From Zychaea mexicana (taxonomy: Eukaryota > Mucoromycota > Mucoromycetes > Mucorales > Lichtheimiaceae), in NCBI RefSeq assembly GCF_025766255.1, contig NW_026516771.1, forward strand, positions 94,878 to 158,877: DNA of 64,000 nt, given 5' to 3'. Within the stretch, counting starts at the first letter, position 1, and each line of letters begins with the position of its first letter. Both the position numbers and the translations under genes were made by a program. A model generated the notes under the pieces. It saw nothing but the letters and a program-made list of their open reading frames with translations. It made no database searches and had not been told where the DNA came from. Shown here piece by piece: positions 34,860 to 47,776 of this stretch.

Positions 34860-36437
34860 ATCGACTCTCTAGAAGCAATCTCATTATAGCTCCGGCCCGG
34901 CTGCTCGCAGAGATAGAACTTTGAAATTATACTTGGAGACAGTAGAGTAACAGACTGGTGAGGATAATGCGTCTCTTAAAACATGCACATGGTTTTCACT
35001 AGTAACTCCAATTATCTACAATGAACAAGATTCTTACATGAGATATTGATTTATAAAGTGCATATCACTAATAACTGGGAAGCAAGATGCTTGCTTGCTT
35101 TTAGGCAGTAGCAACAACGCTGCTGTATCAAAAATTTCTAAGGAAATTAGCATCGTAAATACTTGACCTCATATTAAAAATTGCTAGTGCGTCTCGGAGC
35201 CTCATCACTTCTTCATTCTCTAGATTTCTCAAAAACTTCACTCATACTTTTTTTTCCTCCATTAAATTTGAATCTACAAAACTGCATGGTGTTATGCACT
35301 GGACGATAAAAAGAATCGCAGTATAACCGAGTAGCTTTATTGATTAAGGGCAATATGGAGTAAACCTTTTCTAACGCAATGACCGGTCAGCTACTACATG
35401 TCGTTATAGAGCTTCTTATCTTCATTATTTTGTAATATGCTGCGGCATATGTATATGAGTTCATCTGGAGGAGCTGTGCAGAAGTCTAGCAAGGTCCTAT
35501 TCTGCAAACAACGGCTCCTTGATTTTTGTGGCCGTTGTTCCCGTTTCGATTATCGATCAATTTACAGTGGCTCTCCGTTTAATCTTAACCACAAAGGGGT
35601 CTGTAAAGTGTCGAAAAAACTGAGGGTTGACACTAAACGAGCGTGATTCAGGCAGTGTTATATACTTGAAGGCGGTATAATACCAAGTTGAAATAACTGA
35701 GGGTTTATCTTAATGAGAGTGAAATTAAACGGGGAACCACTGTATCGCTGACAAGCGGAAACCGCTTGCATAGTGTGTGAGCCGAGAATAAACTGATCTT
35801 TTCTCATGAGCCTTTGTCGCCTTCGTGCTTTGGCTCGGCTCCCTTTGCTTCGCTACATGTCAATCCCTACGGAGCTTCGGTCGGTGGTTTCTTTATCTCC
35901 ATTTTTCAAGTGAAGGTGGAGGCTAACAGAAAATAAGGGTAAACGAAACAGCGGGGCTTGTAAAAATATGTTGCTGCGGCACCATGATTGTAGAACTGCC
36001 ACACAGGGGCAAACAGTAGGACAGATAGCTGTATAGATAATTTCTCTTGATTATCTACGAAAGAAACTTAAAGTTGTTTTGCTTCTTCATCTTGTTTGAT
36101 CGTGCTCGCGAAAACCTCTATGATATTCTGTTTGTGTGAGCGTTTTTGACGCTGCCTTCGTAACAACAGTACATGTATGTATGCGCTAATAATATTGTAA
36201 TTATAGGCTCATACCAGCGTACACTCTCGCATCGCCCAGAATAATGTGCTTAGATTCCTTTTAAGAGCTCTATCCTATAGTATGTAATAGCGTAATTAAT
36301 TTCGTGTAGGTATACAAATTATGTATAGTACTCATGTCTTCCATTACAGATCATACCCTTTTCGAAACAGGCACATACACAAAGTCCGGATCTGATGTTT
36401 CAGTAGCTCATCCCATCGGGTTTCTACAGCAACGCGT
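34860..36437. other. Intergenic region between P450 relics
   Basis: AT-rich spacer holding one 178-bp MITE (listed separately). A GC-richer block at about 35815-35890 contains short inverted sequences. No gene recognised. Confidence 0.55.
35565..35742. mobile_element. 178-bp MITE with CAGTGG termini, TA-flanked
   Basis: Left end CAGTGGCTCTCCGTTTAATC and right end (complement) CAGTGGTTCCCCGTTTAATT are imperfect terminal inverted repeats. TA dinucleotides flank both sides (35563-35564 and 35743-35744). Ends and TA target fit Tigger/pogo-type non-autonomous elements; the full Tigger copies in this window start CAGTGGTCCCC. Confidence 0.75.
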
Positions 36438-38743
36438 TTGTGCAAATGCTTAAAACTAATTCGCGACACGACAGGCCTTCCTCCAAACAGCAACGCCTAC
36501 TTTGGTGCGGTTACTGGTGCGACTGCACTGCTCGTAGTGGTAATAGTCGCTTGGCAACGATCATCGTCGAGAGAGACTAAAACGTTTTCTCAAATTCCAA
36601 TACCAAAGGGATGCTTACCAGTATTTGCTATGAAAGACCTCCGTGCAGCACGATGTCCCAACTAATCGATTATTGTGTTCAGTGAAAGTTTTTTTTACAG
36701 CTTATTGAAGGACATATGCCGGCGATCGGTCCAAACATGGATAGTATAACGTTTCATGACTGGCTTAAGAAGCTGGGTAAATGACCTCCACCAATCTATC
36801 TTCAGCAGTGTAACTACACTATCTATATACTAACAAATCAATAAAATACAATACATCGTGCTGTGTAGGTCCTGTCTCCATATTCGGCTCTATTTTCTAT
36901 ATTCGGCTCGGCGTAAAGAGCATTCTTGTTGTTTCTAATCCGTATATGACTCCTGAGCTTCTGGCTACAATGGGAAAATTTACTTCAAACCGACGAAGCG
37001 GTTTTTATCGTCATGATTTCCGGGCTCGAATGGAGAGAAATAAGCACAAGAAAAGCACTTTTCATTAATACACACTTGAAAATGTGTATCGCGAATTCCT
37101 TCATTTTCAATAATAGATATGTATGTTCATAGCAAGGGAATCGTTATTGGAAATTAAAAAGATAACGTAGGGAGTGCTTTGCGCAAGGAAGTCAGGTATT
37201 AAAGCATCATTTTCGACCAAGTACATAGAAATAGTCATCTGAAACATTTTATAATTAATTCTGTTTACTAATTATGGAGTTCTTAACGCTTTTGGGCCAA
37301 GAAAGATTAAAGACGTCAGCCCAATACTTTGCAAAGAAGCTGACGAACTCGTGGACCTGGTTGCAAGCGGAAAAAATGTTAATCCGTTGCCGGCTTTTAT
37401 GCGAGCGTTGCTCAATTTTATACTCATTACCGTATTTGGAATGCGCTCAGAGTCACTTGATGATCCACTCTACAAGCGTTTTATCAGTATCATCAAGTTT
37501 CTGCGAACTTTTATATGCAGTCGCAACGTTTATACCTGTGCTAAAGATCACAGACACTTATTGGCGTCCAAAAGGAAATAGCCAGGTTTATTGAGAATGA
37601 CTGCATACCGTTCTACAAAAATCGGGTCGAAAAGGCGCTCGACGCGCATGCCAAAAGGCTCGAACGAAGAGATGGACCAAGCAAAAAAAAAGGCTACTTA
37701 ATAACCTATTCGCAGCAATACAAATGAATAATATGCACTCCAATTTTGCCAATATTTGAACCCCTCCCTAAGATGATGAGTAACCAAATATAACGATGAT
37801 GGAAGCAGATGACATGGTCCTAGCTGGAACAGATAAATCGGCTGTGACAATGGCATGGGGATTTCTTCAATTATCCACCAAAACGGATTTCCAAAGGAAA
37901 ATTCAGCTCGAAGTTGACGCTTTCGTGGCAAGGAACGGACGCCTTCTTTATTTTTGGAGGCGAAATGCAATCTATTATATGGTAACAACGCAGCGCTAGT
38001 GCTTGCGTCTCAGACCCACCACCGAGTTTGGCATTACTCATGAAACCTCAATAGACTATGAGTATGTCGAAAAAAATGTGCATAAACGAAGGTGGTCATA
38101 TAGACATTAACGGGTATGTGATGTTATCTAGTCGAATGGCATGGAAGTATCATTCCAAAAAATACTTGGTTTATGACGAATATGGGCGACGCGCATTTAG
38201 ATGCAAAAAGTATCCATATCCGAAGGAGTATAAACTTGAACGCTTCTCCAACAAGGAAGGAACAATGGCTGCTTCTGCTAACAAAAACGTTGAGGATCGA
38301 GATCAATTTAATCTCGGCTGAGGCAGGTACGAGTCGATCATGTACATACTACTTGCTGCATCTGGTATAATATACTGACAAAAATTTTCCTGTACTATTT
38401 TCAAGGCGCATTCGTTTTGGTGAGCATGCATATTACTGTATATGAGCTTAGATACATTTCTTAAATATAGAACCGTATTACTGACTCGTTTCTCTTGATG
38501 TGCGTAGATTGAAACTCAATGTATAATATTTGGGTAAGAGTATTGGATCGATGTCATATCGCACCTGCACTGGGTGAAAGTGGAAAAGAAGCTCCTGTCA
38601 CTGTGGAGACAATACCAGCAGAGTCTGGCACCGTGGTGGTAAGCCCTGCCCTTTTGAGGTGCGGTTTATCCCTAAAGCCAAAGCAGTATGATGGAAGTAC
38701 TTTAGAGCTCATGAACGATAGCCTTGAACGAAGATTTATGTAG
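36438..38743 (+). pseudogene. Cytochrome P450 relic 2 (full length, frame-broken)
   Basis: The whole P450 can be followed against the intact gene at 41.5 kb. It starts with anchor TGATALLVVVIVAWQRSSS and IPIPKG (36438-36650). Next are GPNMDSITFHDWLKKLG (about 36730-36775) and a PYMTPELLATMGKFTSNRR block (about 36940-37000). A KEADELVDLVASGKNVNPLP region lies at about 37335-37395, ADDMVLAGTDKSAVTMAWGF (I-helix) at 37806-37865 and CLRLRPTTEFG at about 38000-38030. The C-terminal TVETIPAESGTVVVSPALL ends near 38743. Frameshifts, stops and lost splice sites occur, the ExxR glutamate is replaced by a stop (near 37999), and the heme-binding segment is eroded. Confidence 0.85.
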
Positions 38744-38893
38744 GTCCAAGAAGTGTGATATGAATACAAAATACGTATGTATAGACGGAATCTACATATA
38801 TGACCAAATATAACAATGGGTTGATTAAAGGTGTAGCGTGTATGTGTTTTGGTGGATATCTTTTTGGAGCATATCGTTCTCGCAGTTGGATAG

Positions 38894-41284
38894 TCATTGT
38901 GGAGTACTGTCTAGAATAAACTGCACCAAATCCGCTTGAATGTCAAGATCATTCGGCCGCTGCTCTTGCATTGACATTAAGCTAGTACGGGCACCGATTG
39001 GCTCATCCTGGAATATCATAGACAGATGATCCGTGCTATCCAATGATGCATCGATGTCTTTTTGCATACTTTGTCGGGAGGCCTCTTCCTCCGACAGTTG
39101 TTTCGCTAGCTCGTCGAGTACGACAGCATTCTGACATTGGTTCACGATATCGTCCCGCATGTACAAATTTGCACAACGCGCTAAATTTCTACGTGCCTGT
39201 AAGCGGACGGCGTCATCCTCATTGTTGCAATTTTTAAGAAAAATTGAGGCAGATTGGGCAACCATGCTATAACACCAAGAACAAACTAGTTAATCAGCAA
39301 AGGCGTCCATCGCGTAGCTTTACAAAATGATGTTCAACAAACTTATGACTTACTAGTCTTTCAAACAAGGTACTCCTAATACAGGCGATGCCTCCACAAA
39401 ATCAATGATGTTGGCAGCTATTCGAGAGCAAAGAGCCAACACCTGTGACTGATTATCATCGATCACGCCTGTTCTTTGTCTAACCAGAAATAGCGGGCGG
39501 TAGCGAAGAAGTAACAACCCATTATAAAGGATTTGAAGTAAAGCTATGGAAGTTTGTAAGTATACATTTTTCACCCTTTTCTCCCTTTGATTTTCTTACC
39601 TTTCTCATGTTCCGTATAGTTGCTTTCCCTGTTTATTTGCCACGTCATGATTGATGCATCCACATTGGAGATCAGAGCAATATTCGCTCTTGAGGCAGGC
39701 TTGGCCACGTAGAACGACGCCAAGACATGGGCGATCATCCGTGCCACGTCGATAATCCCAGAGAAACTGTTGTAAACTTGCCGCTTTTCGCGAATATCTG
39801 CCTCAACGTCCTCTAAAAGTTTGGGGATCGAACCATTTATTGAGTATTCCTGTATCGAACGCCGGTCTTCCGGTTCGATCTCGTAGAGTGATGGAAGCTC
39901 AACATCGAAATCCTCGTCTTTTAGGGTACATGGTCGTTCTGAAGATGCGGCGGATATCTTTTCCAAAGCGTAAATTATATATACCAATCGTCGCCTTAGT
40001 TCAATTTCACTCTTGGGTAAGTGACGTTGCAGTGCTTCAGAGTGGAGACCCAAGTCCAGACTCTACAAAACATTGAATTAAAAACGATGATTAGTACAGA
40101 TTACAAATATATCATGCACAGCACTTTTTGCAAAGTAGAAACTTACCATGTGTATTGCCTGAAGGTGATACCGAAGATCACCATTTCCCACCGGTCTTTT
40201 TAGCCCACAGTCATTCATGTTATGTATACAATACGTATTCACGTTAATTCCTTACCGCGCCCAAGATCAACCAATTGGTAGAGGATCCCTCCCCGTAATC
40301 TGAATTAGGAGCTAGCAGCGCCATAAGAACTAATGTCTGAAGCGTACTTATACTCGACCGCTTGTATGCTACTTCCATCACCTTCATAGCATTCTCGCGC
40401 AAATGACGTCCCACCATCCGTACAACTGAAAATTCAGTCGAGCCTGGTCGCCGTGGAAGAAACTGAGCGCCCACCGCGCACACAGCTTGTAAAAGATGTT
40501 TTTCGAGAGGCTGTGGATATTGGTAGTAGTATTGGATCAAAAAGGCGCGCTTGTCAAGGATGGCACACTTTTGATGAAGATGATCGAAATAGCTAGAATG
40601 TACGCACAAATTTAAATATACCATTCCGGCATAATTATCCAGATAAAGAGGAAGATTGTATTATCCTTACGCGGTCATCATGCGTTCTGCCAATTCTGGC
40701 GTGAGGTTGGGTATTGCTCGTATCGGATCCGAGTTTTGAGTCATTCCGATGGGTGGTACAGGGCTTGAGCCGATGAAATTGATGTCTTTTATACGCTTAA
40801 TATCCCACGTCGTGGTAGCATCAAGTGCTGGGTCATATTGTAGAAGGTTGTCGATAGAGCTGGTGATATTGTCGACTTGATCCACTACTGCACTTAGATG
40901 AGCAGCAACTGATGTTGCTGTCGGTGCAGTTAAAAAAAATATTTCGTTGTTCTTCTTTCGTTCTTCTTCCAGAAGTTGCTCAAGCATCTGTATGCGTCTT
41001 TCGAGTGACTCCGTGTACTGTTTGGTAGGCGGTCCCGTTTTCTTTGGCTCCCAAAGGTATTGGCAATCGACACCAGATCTTCGGCATTGATTGCAAGTGT
41101 TCTTTCCGACCGAATCGCACCGAACTTTTCGCTTGCGACAATTATCACAACTTCGCTTCGTGCTCGATTCTGGTTTTGCTGTTTTGATTATCTTTGCAGA
41201 AGCGTTGCTTTTAGAGACGATTTTTAATCTTGGAAGGGAGTTCGTTCGTAATGTGCTTTCTGATGGCGTCGCTGAATCTTCCAT
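38894..41284 (-). CDS. Zn2Cys6 fungal-specific transcription factor, candidate P450 regulator
   Basis: Six minus-strand exons, 41284-40671, 40592-40256, 40158-40147 (12 nt), 40062-39600, 39543-39354 and 39266-38894, all GT-AG and in phase, encode 662 aa. The Gal4-type cluster is CDNCRKRKVRCD, then C-N-Q-C and VDC (about residues 45-73), followed by a coiled-coil dimerisation stretch (ESLERRIQMLEQLLEEERKK). The fungal-specific middle domain contains YYQYPQPLEKHLLQAVC and WLILGAAIHMSLDLGLH. AIHM of the latter is encoded by the 12-nt microexon, which restores the family consensus. A C-terminal acidic/Ser region may activate transcription. It is divergent from the P450 at 41544, suggesting it controls that gene. 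An eroded paralogue lies at 0.8-1.9 kb. Confidence 0.9.
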
Positions 41285-41543
41285 TTATGAACAGAGCAGA
41301 ATTTTGTTCAGGTTGAAGTAACAAAAGGGGCAATGGCAATCTTTTCCCGAGAATGTCAGCAGGCTGGGGCTGTGGGGGAGGGGGCGGGATTATGGCCATT
41401 GCGCACCCCCACATTTCCAAGAACGGCGACCATTGGACGCCGGTCAAGGTTGCCCCGAACGTTTTTATATAAAGACAGTAGACCAAACATCAATTCTTTC
41501 TGTGAGATAACGGACAACAGCAACAATTACTACTACTACCACT
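41285..41543. promoter_or_regulatory. Shared divergent promoter of regulator and P450
   Basis: 259 bp between two start codons. It contains GGGGGAGGGGGCGGG (about 41377-41390) and CGG/CCG triplets near 41424-41443, the half-sites bound by Zn2Cys6 proteins. It also has TATATAAAG at about 41466-41474, placed as a TATA box for the P450 gene. Regulation by the neighbouring factor is inference. Confidence 0.5.
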
Positions 41544-43847
41544 ATGTCACAACTTACTGTCTCAAACCTATACAATAGCAGATTCGCCCAACGTTTTCTA
41601 ACATGGATTCGTGACACCGTTTTGGCCCAACCAGATGCTATGCCCGCCATTGCTGCCCCCGCTGCTGCTGCCATAGCAGCCATCATTTTCACAACAGTCG
41701 CTGGGCAACGACACTCTTCCTCAAACAACCGGATCGCTTTCTCTGGAATTCCAACACCCAAAGGTGCACGCCCCCTTTTTGGTATGTGTCACCGCATAAT
41801 ATTGATGATCAGCAGAGCTACAACCTTATCGAACGACTTTAACGTTCTCTCCTTGTTATTTTCAATGCTTTAACTAGGTCATATTTTGGCTATTGGTACA
41901 AACCGCATGGGAAAATTTCACGAGTGGCACAAGGAGCTTGGTAATAACTGCATACTCGTTACTTCAAGATTTTATATGTGGTTTTACTTTTTACTGACCA
42001 GAAAATGTACATATTAGGCCCTGTTTTCCGCTTCAAGATGGGTGTCAGTACTGTTTTGGTAGTATCTGATATTAGTATGACACATGAGCTACTCGCTACG
42101 ATGGGAAAACTTACGTCGAATCGTCCAGAAAGTGCTACTCGTTATGACTTTGATTCCAATGGACATAATAGGTATGTCTTCAAAAAACGCTTTTATGTCG
42201 TGTCGGTAATGTAACATTACTTAATCATCAACATATTATAGGGGCATCATTCTATCTCAATCAAATGACAAACATTGGAGTGTGTTGCGTAAATCAGGTA
42301 TATAAATAATAGCGGTTACATGTGCGCAAACTCGAATTATAACCTCTTAGTAAATCTTATGCTGTTTCCAAAAAAAAGTTCTCAATGCTCTAGGTCCAAG
42401 AAAGCTTAAGGAGTTGAGCCCCGTTCTTTGCAAAGAAGCTGACGAGTTTGTGAATCTTGTTGCCACTGGTGAAAACATCGATCCATTGCCGCAACTTATG
42501 CGAGTTTCGCTCAATTTCATCCTCCTTACATTATTCAGTATCCGGACAACGTCGTTGGAGGATCCACTTTACAAGCGCGGTATTTATATTGTCAACAAGA
42601 CAATGAGTTTTACGCATTTCAAGTATATTGCCAGTCAGTTCATTCCGGTGCTTCGTGTAATTGAACCGATTATTGGCAACAGGAAGAAAGCAATCCAGTT
42701 TTTGAAATACGAATGCAAGCCATTCTACTTGGAACTCGTCGAAAAAGCGATGAACGCTAAGGACCACAATATGACAAAAGCTGTCAACGAAGAGATGAAC
42801 CAAGGAAAAGAAGGCTATTACAATAATTTGCTCCCTACAATTCGTAAGTTTTGCCCCACACTTTCCATACACATTTTTTAAAGTTAAGCAACCACTGATG
42901 GGTTTCAACAAACTCTTGGCAATTATGGAAACAGATGACATGATACTGGCTGGAACGGATACTACCGCTGTGACAATCTCATGGGGATTCCTTCAGATAT
43001 CGACAAGACCAGAAATCCAAAAGAAGATCCAGCAAGAGATCGACGTCTTTGTGACCCAAAATGGCCGTGTTCCTTACTTTTGGGAGCGAAATGAAGTACC
43101 ATATTTAATTGCCACACAACGCGAGTGTTTGCGACTCAGACCCACAACTGACCTTGGTGTCACTCATGCTGCTGTTGAAGATTGTAAGCCTCCTTTTAGC
43201 TTAAGAATTGTATTGTAATCAATTTATAACTGCTTCTTGAAACTTAAACATCCTTTTGACTATATGTAGTCGAATGGCGAGGAAGTCTTATTCCCAAGGG
43301 TACTTCGATTATGGCCAACATGGTAGAGGCACATATGGACCCCGAAAAGTACCCAGACCCGGAAGAGTTCAGACCTGAGCGCTTTCTAGATACGCACGAC
43401 ACAATGGCGTCTTCTGCTAACATGAGAGCTGAGAACCGAGATCAATACAATTTTGGGTGGGGCCGGTAAGAGAACGGAAACGTTTTATATAGTTGCTATT
43501 GATGCAGATAATCAGCTAAAGGTATACTAACGATGGTTCTGTTTTTCGTCTAACGATTCATTAAGACGTATTTGTGTCGGCACTCACTTGGTAAGCATCT
43601 AAAGCCTGAGTGAAAATAATATTAGTGCTATCTTCCTATTGATTGATATACTTATTTGAAGGCTGAAACGCAAATGTTCAACGTGTGGGTGAGAGCTCTT
43701 CACAAGTGCGATATTGTTCCAGCTATTGGTGCAAACGGAAACCAAGTCCCGGCAACTCTTGAAACGGTACCGCCAATTTCTGGCCCAATTGTAGTGAGCC
43801 CTAGCTCCTTTGAAGTGCGTTTTGTCCAGAGAACAACCAGTCATTAA
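41544..43847 (+). CDS. Membrane-anchored cytochrome P450 monooxygenase
   Basis: Nine exons, 41544-41781, 41878-41940, 42018-42171, 42242-42297, 42379-42843, 42884-43183, 43270-43465, 43566-43590 and 43662-43847, in consistent phase, encode 560 aa. An alanine/isoleucine-rich N-terminal anchor (about 33-55) is followed by the proline hinge GIPTPKGARPLFG. Catalytic features are the I-helix AGTDTT (348-353), ExxR as ECLR (406-409), a PERF motif and heme loop FGWGRRICVG with thiolate C494. The 25-nt exon 8 carries the heme cysteine. Class II ER oxygenase; reminiscent of mucoromycete P450s such as the CYP509 group, but the family number is not certain. Substrate unknown. Two dead relatives lie upstream and a Zn2Cys6 regulator is divergent from it. 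Confidence 0.93.
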
Positions 43848-44215
43848 CTGATTTTTCTGACACCTTTCTCCAAAGGAAATAGCTTTTTTTCAACAGCATT
43901 CAATTATATATCTTTGCTACAATGAATTAAACTTTAACCAAACAAACAACCGATTATTGACTCTTCAGCTACATTATGACCTAAAAGTGGATTATAATTC
44001 TTGCAGTCTTATATTAGCAATCTGTACGCTATTCTATTCAGTAACATTTATTTACAAGGCCACATGAAACAAAAACTGGAATACGTGCATATTACGAGCA
44101 AAAAAAAACATAGCTCTCGACGGATAACAGGAGACCATAAAAGGCAGGCACTATTTGAGATCTTAAGATGGCATAAATGCTTGAAATCATACCTCTGACC
44201 CAAAACCTGCGTAAA
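43848..44215. other. P450 3' flank
   Basis: AT-rich sequence after the P450 stop, up to the boundary of the CACTA-like element. Nothing recognised. Confidence 0.6.
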
Positions 44216-44304
44216 CACTGTGGGAAAAATTTTGGTTAAATCTGGTTATTTCTGGTTCTGGTTATTTCTGGTTTTTTATAAGGTAAATAACCAGAATTAA
44301 CCAG

Positions 44305-44362
44305 AACCAGAATTGACCAGTAATCACCGGCAGAACCAGAATTGACCAGTAATCACCGGCAG
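44305..44362. repeat. Two perfect 29-bp tandem repeats
   Basis: Units 44305-44333 and 44334-44362 are identical and contain CCAGAATTGACCAGTAATCA. They are part of the subterminal CCAG-rich repeat field of the CACTA-like element. Confidence 0.85.
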
Positions 44363-44783
44363 AACCATAAATAACCAGATTTCACCAGCAGAAACCAGGA
44401 ACACGAACAATCAGAATTCATCAGAAAGAATAAAACCATAAAAGACCGGATAGCATAAGAATACAAATAACCATATATCACTAGATTTCATCAGAATAAG
44501 AGAAACCAAGAACAACCAGGAAAATGCTATTTAACTTCTGAGCGGTATTATGATAGTGTCACTATTTATTTCTAGTTATTTCTGTTTATATTCAATAACG
44601 CGAGGCCTTCTTCTTGTTGTGTGATTGATCGTACAATTATGCACTGTTAAGGATGAGGGAGAAGAGAGGCGGATATATTATAAAATCATATCTATATACA
44701 TTCGTGCATAATCTATGTGGTATTGACAATGAATTAACTGCTATTGCTATCGTTGGTCATTCTTCAGCTTATCAAAACACTTA

Positions 44784-47111
44784 CAGTGGTCCCCCACTTT
44801 TTGCAGCAGCGGTTTTTGGTGGAAAAAACTGCAAAAAGTGGGGAACTGCAAAAAGTGAGGATGAGTATGAGATGATACACAGACTGAGTCTTTTATGTTA
44901 ATTCAGTGTCAATGATAGTAAACCAATTAAAAGATATCGGTGCTGTGCTGAGGCTACTTATTATAACTCAACTCTTATATAAAAGGCTGTCGTCTCACTC
45001 TTGATGTTTATATACTGCACTATCGGCATCTCCACACCACTATGGTAAAAGCGAAATACCAAAAGCTTACTGACGAGCAAAACGACGCTTTATATCAACA
45101 TTACATTGCCCAAGAGCAAAAAAATCACAAGGTTACTTATGGCCAATTGCTTGACTGGGCTAAAGGAAAATACAAGCTTGAAAATGTTCCCAATGAAACA
45201 ACTATCTCGAGAATGATCATGAAAAGAAAGCGAGATGAAGAGAAGGGTGTTGACAGTAGTAAAAGACAAAAGTCGCGTGCAAAGTTTCCCGTAGGTCTAA
45301 ATTATCCGAATACTTCTTCGCTATTCATATAATTAATAAAGAAACAAATAGGAATTGGAATATGCCCTCTATACATGGATAGAGCAAAGATTTTTTGAGA
45401 AGATCCCAGTCAATTGGGATATTATCAGAAAAGCCGGTGAAAATTTTGCAGCCAAACTGAGTATTCCATCCAACGAACTGACGTTCTCAAATGGTTGGCA
45501 AAATCGTTTCCAAAACCGCTACAAGTTGAAGGTGCAAACAATCATGGTAAAGCAAGCTCTGCTAATGTCACACTAGCAGAAGCTCAGCTGCCGGAAATCC
45601 AGGAAGTCTTGAGAAAATATCCCCTAAGAGACATCTACAATATGGATGAGACTGCAGTATTCTACGCAAGTGCCCCCGTGACTACCATTGCACCTAGGTC
45701 ATTCAAAGGATTCAAACAGGATAAATCGCGGTTGACATTAGTCCTCACAGTGAATGCTGATGGTTCTGATAAGTGGTATCCTTGGTTCATTGGCAAGGCA
45801 AAGCGGCCAAATTGTTTTGATCAAGTATGTGATACTTCTTCAAGGTCAAATTGATGACTTACTCACAAATGTCTTTTACGCAATGATAGACCCAAAGAAA
45901 AAAAATCGATATCTCCAAGTACTGTGGAAATGCTAATGCTTCAATGACCCGTGAGATTTTGAAGAAATATCTCACAATGTTAGACAATTCTATGGTCTAT
46001 CAAAAGCGAAAGATTGCTTTGCTGCTTGACAAATTTTCCGGTCACTACTGTGATTATGTCCCGAAGAACATCGAGCTGCTGTATTTGCCGCCAAATACAA
46101 CTTCATTAATGCAACCTTTGGATGCCGGCATGATTCGCAGCTTTAAAGTACATTTCAAGTATGTTTTGTGATGATTAGTGATTTACTTGCATGCATTGTA
46201 GATGGAAATACTAAGGCTATTATTTCTGTTATTGTAATAGGAATCTGCAATATGAGCATGCATATAACAGCATTCAAGAGCGCCTGGAGAAAGGCCTACC
46301 TGCTAATAATGGCAACACGTTCCGTGTTAATGTTTTGACCGGAATTGCATGGTGTCATCAAGCTTGGAAAAAAGTCTCTGAATCTACCATTAGGAACTGT
46401 TACCAAAAAACAGGGGTAGTAGAGAAAGTGATTGATGACAATGTCAACAGTGCATCAGATAATGCAGATGAGGTAGCTCTTGGTCAGATGACGATCACTT
46501 GAACCTCGTTTATGGCACTGAAAATCTGGAAAGCTTCACTTTTGATGCAGATCCACCTGAGGAAATTGCAGCTGTCCATCCACTGCTTTCTGATGAAGAA
46601 ATTGTTCAATCTGTGCTCCAAGAAGAGATAAAAGCAGGTGGTAATGTTGCTGATAATGATCGTGATGATGGGGACAAAGGTGCTCACTTTGGATCGGTAC
46701 TTCCAGCATATACTATGCAGGAAAAAAATCAGAACTCTAGAAAAAACTATCAGTACTCTAGATGCCCCAGAACACCAAAGAGTCCGAGACGAACTCAGAA
46801 AGATTCGAGATGATATAAGAAAGCAAAGCCAGACCATACAATCTTCAATTACCGCGTATCTTTAGCTGTAAAAAGTTTGTGTAATAAAAATTATCTCTTT
46901 ATGGAAATAAGGTAGATGTCACTGGTTCGAGACTCTGTGTCCCAGGCTCCCGAGTCAATAGCGGAAAATTGCAGGACCCCATTTTTGGCCTGCAAAATCC
47001 AAAAAGTGAGGAAACTGCAATTTTATTAAGTGATGAGCGGGTTTGCTCCAAAAAATTTGTAAAAACTGAGGATCTGCAAAAAGTAGGGCTGCAAAAAGCG
47101 GGGGACCACTA
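44784..47111 (+). mobile_element. Tigger/pogo-type DNA transposon, copy 1
   Basis: Left end CAGTGGTCCCCCACTTTTTG and right end GCAAAAAGCGGGGGACCACT are terminal inverted repeats flanked by TA on both sides (44782-44783, 47112-47113). The last base of the right end is A instead of G. Length 2,328 bp. It encodes a CENP-B/DDE_1-type transposase on the plus strand. A nearly identical inverted copy lies at 50814-54175. Confidence 0.88.
45042..46810 (+). pseudogene. CENP-B-type (DDE_1) transposase, frameshifted
   Basis: Exon 45042-45290 encodes a CENP-B N-terminal HTH (MVKAKYQKLTDEQ, ISRMIMKRK); it joins at 45352 to the HTH_Tnp_Tc5-like part (ELEYALYTWIEQRFF, SNGWQNRFQNRYKLK). At about 45544 one G is missing relative to copy 2, breaking the frame. 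The DDE core follows: NMDETAVFYA, LLLDKFSGHYCD and PLDAGMIRSFK supply the three acids. Further introns are implied near 45824 and 46163. An acidic C-terminal region (46499-46810) ends the gene. Because of the single-base loss this copy is probably inactive, although the rest is well preserved, so it died recently. Confidence 0.8.
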
Positions 47112-47309
47112 TATAGTTATGAATGCCGTGCCGTTTTCGACTTGCGGCCATGCAAAATCGGTGTTGTTCGTTTTTTCCCTTGCCGCCTCTTTCTTGTTGC
47201 TTATCTTTTGGCGGCGTCTTTTGTTGTTGGCTACATTTATAAACCAGTCTCAAGCAAAAACAAAAAGGCAAGATAATAATGATTATTACTATCATAATGG
47301 CATTTTTCA

Positions 47310-47776
47310 TTACCTTTGCATTTCTTTACATGAGTTACCTTCATCGTCGCCACTTTTGATAAAGTTTCGCCACGCTTGACGTACAAAATGACGAGCACCC
47401 CAATGGTTGATGCAACGGTCCAACGGTACTCTGGCATGTTTTACAGCAAGCTGCTCAACCTCGTTCATGCATTTATTAACCAAGGATTGCTTGATCGATT
47501 TCAACAGAATTTTTTTTACCTCTTCTCTGGAGCACAGAAGTTCATCTTTTAATCCTGATATGGCTCCTTTGACGACGCTTTTTGTCACCATATCCATGGC
47601 CAACTCAGCAGCTGCTGTATAACCAGGTGCATGACATGCTCCTTCTTGATATTATGGGTCTTAGGCTCCTTTATCCAATCGACCGTGCTATTAGCTGTAG
47701 TTGCCATCTTTTCAACTTGTTGCTGCTGCTGGCTATTATTTGATTTCAACATCTCCAATATCTCAGCATAGATCAC
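47310..47776 (-). CDS. Unrecognised frame inside the CACTA-like element
   Basis: Two overlapping minus-strand frames (47776-47585 and 47603-47310) read as one protein if a one-base frame change near 47630 is allowed. The first part is helical, with a QQQQQ run and EILEMLKSNN. The second is lysine-rich with AMDMVTKSVVKGAISGL and an aromatic end (HFVRQAWRNFIKSG). No family recognised. Its place within the transposon suggests an element-encoded accessory protein or a captured fragment. Confidence 0.4.

Noticed and set aside
46920..46960. GGTTCGAGACT, a box-B-like sequence, in Tigger copy 1 (also in copy 2)
   Set aside because: No box A upstream and no cloverleaf; it lies in transposon sequence.
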